Part shown: positions 59,501 through 64,000 of the stretch, one piece after another
Numbering within the stretch: the first letter of the stretch is position 1
Layout of the letters: each line of letters starts with the position of its first letter
NCBI RefSeq assembly: GCF_023343835.1
Contig: NC_064439.1
Coordinates: 39,611,508 to 39,675,507 of the forward strand
Direction of reading: 5' to 3'
DNA: 64,000 nt
DNA from: Lagopus muta
Lineage: Eukaryota > Chordata > Aves > Galliformes > Phasianidae
Notes under the pieces: model-generated
The model's database searches: none
What the model saw: only the letters and a program-made list of their open reading frames with translations
Told to the model about the DNA's origin: nothing
Translations under genes and position numbers: made by a program

Positions 59501-62500
59501 ATAGCTCACTTTGTACTTCAGGGTATGAAACCAGCCAGAGAGTCAGCTGTTATTGTAAGTATTTTAATAGCTTAAAACCATACTCAGTATAAAAGCACCC
59601 TGTGCATCTTGCTCATAGGATGCATGCTTTAATGGAAAAAGCTGTAATGCTGAGCGTGGGGAAACATTCGCTCAAGCACTAAGTGATTTTGAGAGCTCTG
59701 AATCCCACAGTCCAAGAGGAACATTGTATTGCAGTCATTTTGGGTTTGTTCTGATGGTATTTTTGCAGTCTTGGAACAGCAAGTTTGTCTGTAGGCTACA
59801 ATTGTCGTTACTTATTGGGTACACTGCTGAGCTGGTACGCTTCACCTTTATCAGATACAGTAAATGTGTTTTGCCATATAGAAGGCTGATAACACATACA
59901 ATCTGCTTCTTAGATGATTACTCTAGTGCTAGTGCCACTAGGCTCTATGCATCTTTCTGTAATAGACTCAGCTCACCAGAGGTTTCAAGTAGCAAGCTGT
60001 CTGTTTTGAGACTTAAACACCTTTCTGCCCAGAATAAGATCAAGTTTTGAGGCTGTTTTATTTTTTTCAGTAAAGCATGACTTTCTGTGTGTCGTAATTC
60101 GGTTTTCTCTGCTGTGTATTAGGCAAGAAGGAGTTGTCATAGATTCTTCAAGGATCTAAATGAAACCAGAGGATGGAGTTTTATAAGTTCACGAGTGCGG
60201 TCTGAGGGTTATGTTGACAGGTTATAATCATCTCCTAGGTGTGGGTGTGTATTCAAGAGCAAAAGGAGTTGTCTTATTTCCTCATTTGCAAGCTGTGTGC
60301 AAGAACATATAATGGGGCATTGTCCAAAAGAAGAGCTAAGTGATTCAGAACTGGAATCACAGCTTCCCTTCCTCCCTACACCATCTCCTCAGAAGTAGCT
60401 AGTCATGGTAGGACTTGCTTAAAACAATATTTGCATTACTCCGAGGGCAAACATTGTGAAAGGCAGAAGTAGTCAACAAATGCCATAGGTAATAATTGTA
60501 CTGAAATTTATGATCAGATAGTCTGCTGCAAAGTGGAAAAGAAACAGGCATTGTCAGAGTGGGGGGGAAGAAGCTGCACTGACGGGAGTGTTCAAGAGGT
60601 ACTGGAAAACATCCAGAAGTTGTTCCAAAATATTTTTGTTTTTGTCTTTGTGCTAAACATTTAGCCTTCATGACCATGTGAGTTCCAGTTCAATGGGTTA
60701 TCCCATCTGAAAACTTTCTGAATACTTCTTCGACTTCTCTCACTTTGCCACCAAGTGAACAGATATTGGAAGTTGCTCTAGAAGAGCTGTCTGATCACAG
60801 CCAAGATGTAAGCCAGGATGAGCTCGAGTACCAGCATTAAGTCTGATAATCTGTTGTTGCTGTCGTATCTGATGTCAAAATTTCTGTTTGCAGTTTGTAA
60901 GGGCTGCTGTTAGACCTTTACTGGTACTTAAAAAGCAGAGTGATCCATTTTGTAGAGGGGAGAAGCTGTGATGGGCACATAGCACTGCAACAACCTGCAG
61001 TTTTTCGTTCTCACAGTCCAAAAAGTGAAATAAAAATGGCTGTTTATCAGCTTGTTGCTTACTGTAGCAATTTCTGACTGTTTTATCTTCAGCAACAGTT
61101 AAAGGCTTTTGTCTCCTGTATTTGTTTCTGTTTCTGTTGAGATCTCTGCTATTGCTGTTGCAGAAACATAATGCTGTATCTATTGCTTCCTTGTTTTCTT
61201 TATCAGATCTTCAGGATCCCATCTCGCTTGGAGGGTTGTTTTTTGATTTCTTTAATAACTAAGTATGGGTAATCTGTGATTCCTGTTACTTGATCTTGTT
61301 ACTTTACAGTGAAGAAATAGCTTTTGCAGTGATTTTGCTCAAGCATCTCTGAACTAATCTCTATTTTATGTTTGTAAACAAAAGCTGATCATCATTTTCG
61401 TGATGATTTATCATGAAAAACCAGTACGGTATTCGTAGAAAGCTGTCACTAGATCTAAGGAAAAACACAACTGTTTTTGCTTAGGAAAGTTTTCCTGTGT
61501 GATGAAACTTCTGAGAAGCCTTTATTAACAATTATTGTTATGTGATCTCCATGTACTTAAAGGGGCTGAATGCAATTAGCTTGGCTGAATTTGGCCTCCT
61601 AGCATATCGGCATGAAAGTCAATACAAGTTTCTCAAATTACTTCAAACATAAAGACACTCTGGGTACAGGGCCATGGATGTCAGTCTATCTTCACCTCTA
61701 CCTCAGGGTAGGAACAGGTTAATCTGGATAAAATCTTCTTTGGGTGTAGTATGGCATGCTTTTCAAAACAGTCAATAAAAACAGCTTCACAGCCCCTGGG
61801 GCAGCTTGTTCCAGAGCTTTAACTATGCTTTTATACTTGGAAATAATTTACTGACGTAAGACTTAACATCCTTTTTTTTTCCTTTTTTAAGGTTATCCCA
61901 TAAACCTTGGGAAAAAAAAATAGTGTTTTACATTAATAAAGTATTTGCAGTTCTTGAGGACATTGCACTCTTGTCCATTCACATCTTCTGGGATTCGGAT
62001 TGAATAATTTTCCATTTGTTTTTTCTCTTCTCACTAGAATATAGTGGCAGTAGGAGCTGGGTTCTGTGATGGCCTTCGTTGCGGTGACAATACCAAAGCT
62101 GCTGTTATTCGCCTCGGCCTAATGGAGATGATTGCCTTTGCCAGAATTTTTTGCAAAGGACAGGTGTCTACTGCCACTTTCCTGGAAAGCTGTGGAGTTG
62201 CTGACCTCATCACAACGTGTTACGGTGGCCGGAATCGACGTGTAGCAGAGGCATTTGTTAAAACTGGAAAGGTACCTTATTTACTGGGTGAAATCCACTG
62301 GTGCAAGTACTAAGCACTCCTGGTTTGTTGAAGTAATAGTACGGCTCTCTGAGCCGTGTTAGCTGCACTTCTCTTTCACTTTTGAGTGTGTTACAAGAAT
62401 AGAATGAGTGGGATGGTGTTAAAAAAATTGCTGGAGGGATAAGACAGTGGGAGATGCCGATGTAGGAAGAAAAACATTTACAGACAAGAATATAGGAGGA

Positions 62501-62739
62501 TACGTGTGCTCACTCAAGTTTACTTTTGGGTAGGGAAAACCATCAATAACATCTTTACTTCCATCCAGACAATGTTGTCAAGCTTACAAAAACTGTATCG
62601 TAGCTCTTCTTTTCTCCCTCCCTCTTGTTTAGTCTATTGAAGAATTGGAGCAAGAAATGTTGAACGGTCAGAAGCTGCAGGGACCACAGACATCTGCAGA
62701 GGTGTATCGCATCCTCAAGCAGAAAGGAATGCTGGACAA
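44503..62739 (+). CDS. GPD1L: GPD1L, glycerol-3-phosphate dehydrogenase 1-like (coding exons 1-7; 3' end off window)
   Basis: Cytosolic NAD-dependent enzyme of the glycerol-3-phosphate dehydrogenase family, interconverting dihydroxyacetone phosphate and glycerol 3-phosphate. In mammals it is also known to influence the cardiac sodium channel SCN5A. Exons: 44503-44555, 49241-49418, 50875-51015, 54832-54970, 56124-56236, 62038-62271, 62633-62739. The phases join without a break into 321 codons plus two bases. Visible motifs: the NAD-binding loop VGSGNWG (residues 13-19), PHQ at 98-100, Lys124, NIANEVA at 155-161, the catalytic GALKN with Lys208/Asn209, Asp264, Thr268 and YGGRNR with Arg273. These line up, with a constant offset of four, with the known GPD1 residues Lys120, Lys204, Asn205, Asp260, Thr264 and Arg269. 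GPD1L rather than GPD1 is supported by matches such as KMWVFEE and [14 protein letters not shown]. The N-terminus [11 protein letters not shown] is two residues longer than human from memory, predicting 353 residues, the last 31 in an exon beyond the window. Confidence 0.97.
45164..45190. repeat. (TTTG)n microsatellite
   Basis: Five to six TTTG units with one GTT irregularity, in GPD1L intron 1. Confidence 0.88.
45505..45692 (+). mobile_element. CR1 LINE 3' end, plus strand
   Basis: Reads CGAGAAGTAGTGCAGTCACTG, TCCCTGGAGGTGTTCAAGAAATG, GGTTGGACTGGATGATCTTAGAG and CTTTTCCAGTCTTAATGATTCTATGGTTCTGTG, the sense-strand CR1 3' region. It lies in GPD1L intron 1 in the gene's orientation and is 5'-truncated. 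Confidence 0.94.
48192..48197 (+). terminator. Candidate intronic polyadenylation signal
   Basis: AATAAA followed within 10 bases by GTGTGCTGTTCC, a plausible GU-rich downstream element, in the sense direction of GPD1L intron 1. If used, it would end a transcript containing only coding exon 1. It could instead be the signal of an unrecognised old retroelement. No cleavage evidence exists in the sequence. Confidence 0.25.
48272..48335 (-). mobile_element. CR1 LINE 3' end, minus strand, very short
   Basis: GATCATAGAATCATAGGATCATAGGATGG followed by TTAAGTTGGAAGGGACCCC is the reverse complement of the CR1 terminus (GGTCCCTTCCAAC...ATTCTATGATTCTATG). Only about 60 bases are present. Confidence 0.85.
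49241..49418 (+). CDS. GPD1L: GPD1L coding exon 2
   Basis: 178 bases encoding the end of Trp18 to Val77: [17 protein letters not shown] and then KMWVFEE and [10 protein letters not shown]. It completes the glycine-rich NAD loop (Gly19) and the following helix. Acceptor TTTCCTGCAG after a T-rich tract, donor GTAAGG, ending in phase 0. Confidence 0.97.
49419..50874 (+). other. GPD1L: GPD1L intron 2
   Basis: 1,456 bases from GTAAGG to CTACACAG. It holds a CR1 3' end at 50335-50430; otherwise no feature is recognised. Confidence 0.92.
50335..50430 (+). mobile_element. CR1 LINE 3' end, plus strand
   Basis: Reads GGGGGGTTGGACTCGATGATC, TCTGGAGGTCCCTTCCAACCCC and TACAGTTCTGTGATTCTGTGATTCTATGGG, a well-preserved CR1 3' terminus with three octamer units, in GPD1L orientation. 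Its good match to the consensus suggests a younger insertion than its neighbours. Confidence 0.95.
50875..51015 (+). CDS. GPD1L: GPD1L coding exon 3
   Basis: 141 bases, residues 78-124: [34 protein letters not shown] and [10 protein letters not shown]. It contains the Pro-His-Gln segment of the substrate/cofactor cleft and ends with Lys124, equivalent to the active-site Lys120 of GPD1. Acceptor CTACACAG, donor GTAAAG, phase 0 at both ends. Confidence 0.97.
53650..53684. repeat. (GT)n microsatellite
   Basis: TATGTGTGTGTGTATGTCTG followed by TGTGTGTGTGTATAG; a GT dinucleotide repeat with interruptions. Confidence 0.9.
53915..54047 (+). mobile_element. CR1 LINE 3' end with expanded octamer array, plus strand
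   Basis: Starts near GATGGTCCAGTGGTTGGTGACC and reads CTGAAACTAGATGATCATTG, TGGTCCTTTTCAACCCAGG, then six consecutive ATTCTATG units (53996-54043). Most CR1 copies carry two to four units, so this array has expanded or is unusually complete. It lies in GPD1L intron 3, in gene orientation. Confidence 0.93.
54590..54610 (-). repeat. C-rich run (possible G-quadruplex on minus strand)
   Basis: CCCTCCCCCCT followed by ten C on the plus strand; the minus strand has G10, G6 and G3 runs separated by A. The G10 run can supply two G-tracts, so four tracts are possible. It lies about 220 bases before exon 4 on the transcribed template strand. Confidence 0.5.
54832..54970 (+). CDS. GPD1L: GPD1L coding exon 4
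   Basis: 139 bases, residues 125-170 plus the first base of Gly171: [40 protein letters not shown] and FCETTI. It includes the NIANEVA segment that contacts NAD and substrate in this family. Acceptor GGTTGCAG, donor ATAG|GTAATG. Confidence 0.97.
54971..56123 (+). other. GPD1L: GPD1L intron 4
   Basis: 1,153 bases from GTAATG to CTCACCAG. AT-rich with short TA/GT-rich patches near 55300 and 55540; no repeat family or exon is recognised. Confidence 0.92.
56124..56236 (+). CDS. GPD1L: GPD1L coding exon 5
   Basis: 113 bases, residues 171 (split) to 208: [20 protein letters not shown] and [18 protein letters not shown]. The last codon is Lys208, the catalytic lysine equivalent to GPD1 Lys204. Acceptor CTCACCAG, donor AAG|GTAAGA, ending in phase 0. 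Confidence 0.97.
56237..62037 (+). other. GPD1L: GPD1L intron 5
   Basis: 5,801 bases from GTAAGA to TCACTAG, the largest intron in the window. A weak CR1-like piece lies at about 61785-61870. The rest is AT-rich, apparently unique, with no recognised exon, RNA gene or repeat. The frames at 58409-58690 and 59724-60050 have no domain and no splice support. Confidence 0.92.
61785..61870 (-). mobile_element. Possible diverged CR1 fragment
   Basis: CAGCCCCTGGGGCAGCTTGTTCCAGAGC resembles the minus-strand CR1 block CTCTGGGCAACCTGTTCCAGTGC seen in other copies here. Flanking sequence is too diverged to confirm, and no 3' terminus is present. Confidence 0.45.
62038..62271 (+). CDS. GPD1L: GPD1L coding exon 6
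   Basis: 234 bases, residues 209-286: [38 protein letters not shown], then [20 protein letters not shown] and AEAFVKTGK. This is most of the C-terminal substrate-binding domain, with Asn209, Asp264, Thr268 and Arg273 of the active site. Acceptor TCACTAG; donor AAG|GTACCT, the weakest donor of the gene, before a short 361-base intron. Confidence 0.97.
62272..62632 (+). other. GPD1L: GPD1L intron 6
   Basis: 361 bases from GTACCT to TTGTTTAG; a short intron with a pyrimidine-rich 3' end and no other feature. Confidence 0.93.
62633..62739 (+). CDS. GPD1L: GPD1L coding exon 7
   Basis: 107 bases, residues 287-321 plus two bases of Lys322: [20 protein letters not shown] and [15 protein letters not shown]. 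Acceptor CTTGTTTAG, donor GACAA|GTAAGT. The expected final exon, starting FPLF in mammals, is not found before 64000. Confidence 0.96.
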
Positions 62740-64000
62740 GTAAGTAAGAACAGATAAAGTGAGTTCTAGTTCTGCATGAACCTTTTTATCCCCATACCTC
62801 TTTTTATGCTTTTGGCCTTGCTTTTTTCATTAAGGTTTTGCCAAAAGCAAATCACTGTAATAACAGTGGCTTAATCCTCAGTTAAAATGCAGAAAACAAT
62901 GAATGAAACCTCAAAATAGTATTGCCATCTCTAGAGCTAATAGTGTGATACCAAATCTGTGAATTCCCTTCTGTTTACACCAGAGTGTGTTACTGTCTCC
63001 TATCATAGGAAGGTACAGCAGAGTGTGTTTTAACATGTGAAAAGAATAAAGCATGTGAAAGCTGAGCTCCCTAAAGAGACTTTTTAATGAGGCTCTGCAG
63101 CTCGTTTCATAGTAGTAAATTCATTGCTTATCTCGGAAAAGAGGAGCTTTGTTATTAAGGATCCATATAGTTAAGTACAGTAGGTGCATCTGTCCACATT
63201 GATTCAGGCTTAGATACTGCAGTTTTTTTTCCTTATTTGACTTTCTGTTAGATCAAGGGTGAAACCTGCCATCAGCTTGTCTAGGTTGGTTTTGTTGTAT
63301 GAAATTAAGCAGGTTGTCCTGGTTTGTTCATCTGAATTTGAGTCAGCATATATAGGATTCCTAAATCCACACACACAGTTGTCTCCTTATGAGATTAAGG
63401 GATGCAGTATTGCCATCTGTTCCTGTTGGTAGATGACAGAAGATCAGAACGTAAATGACAGCCAGTCAGAAGACCTGGCCTTGTCCTTACTTTTTCCAAA
63501 ACAGTTTTTGAAATCTAGTTTTAATGGAGCAGCTATATTAAACTGACTATTTTTTAACCATCTCTCTGGGAGTAGGACACCTAAGCCTGTGTCTGCAGTG
63601 TACAGTAATTAATCTAACTGTAGAAAAAATAATTAAATATTGCCTTTGGTTCCTTCTGTTTATGATACTTTAAATAAGACAGGATACTGTTAGATTATTT
63701 TTTTTCCTGTTATATCCTATAGCAAATCGAGCACATTATATGAATTTTTGGACAGTGTTTTTAGTGAAAATCATGATATCAGACAGTTCTTATGTCTTCT
63801 GGTTCACCAATGTATGTGTTGGTTCTTCATGAGAGGTTTCATTCAGTAAGACTTTTGAAAGCAACTTGCAAAGAGTTTTTTTCAAGAACTTGCTTGTTAC
63901 TGCTTTAAACACAAAACACGGTTAAAAAGTCATGGTTTCAAGGTGAAGAGGTAGGACACTAGAATAAAATTCCATATTCTCATCCTGTAAATAGACTCCC
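62740..64000 (+). other. GPD1L: GPD1L intron 7 (5' part)
   Basis: At least 1,261 bases after the GTAAGT donor. No sequence for the final coding exon, no polyadenylation site clearly linked to the gene, and no repeat family are recognised. Confidence 0.85.

Overview
The window is vertebrate nuclear DNA, almost certainly from a bird and most likely a galliform such as chicken. The evidence is a set of CR1 LINE copies with the avian 3' end (TTCCAACC followed by ATTCTATG octamers), a mariner remnant that resembles the chicken Galluhop family, short CpG-island promoters, and spliced genes whose protein sequence is close to mammalian orthologues. The species itself cannot be fixed from the sequence. 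LAYOUT: (1) 1-23,044 is the start of intron 1 of OSBPL10, a minus-strand gene. It holds CR1 copies at about 6.6 kb and 19.0-20.4 kb, a mariner remnant at 16.4-16.9 kb and several microsatellites. (2) 23,045-23,361 is OSBPL10 coding exon 1 (minus strand, residues 1-105 plus a split codon), inside a CpG island at about 22.44-23.88 kb. (3) 23,884-44,230 is a 20 kb intergenic region between two divergent genes. No protein-coding gene is recognisable there. It holds five CR1 copies, a possible hAT-like DNA transposon fragment, an LTR-like repeat and AT-rich unique sequence. (4) 44,230-44,650 is the CpG-island promoter of GPD1L. (5) 44,503-62,739 holds GPD1L coding exons 1-7 of an expected 8 on the plus strand. 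All have canonical GT/AG junctions and all reading phases join. The last exon, about 31 residues, lies beyond the right edge. (6) 62,740-64,000 is the start of GPD1L intron 7. FUNCTION: OSBPL10 encodes an oxysterol-binding-protein-related lipid-transfer/sensor protein; only its low-complexity N-terminus and the first residues leading into the PH domain are here. GPD1L encodes a cytosolic NAD-dependent glycerol-3-phosphate dehydrogenase-like enzyme with its catalytic residues intact. The two genes are transcribed away from each other, their start codons are about 21.1 kb apart, and each has its own CpG island. The order OSBPL10-GPD1L matches human 3p22-p23 from memory. No operon, CRISPR array, RNA gene or new multi-gene system is visible. 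The points worth a second look are repeat biology (a CR1 beside the OSBPL10 promoter, an internally deleted mariner, a chimeric-looking repeat block at 35.2-37.1 kb), the expanded Gly tract in OSBPL10, and promoter motifs of GPD1L.
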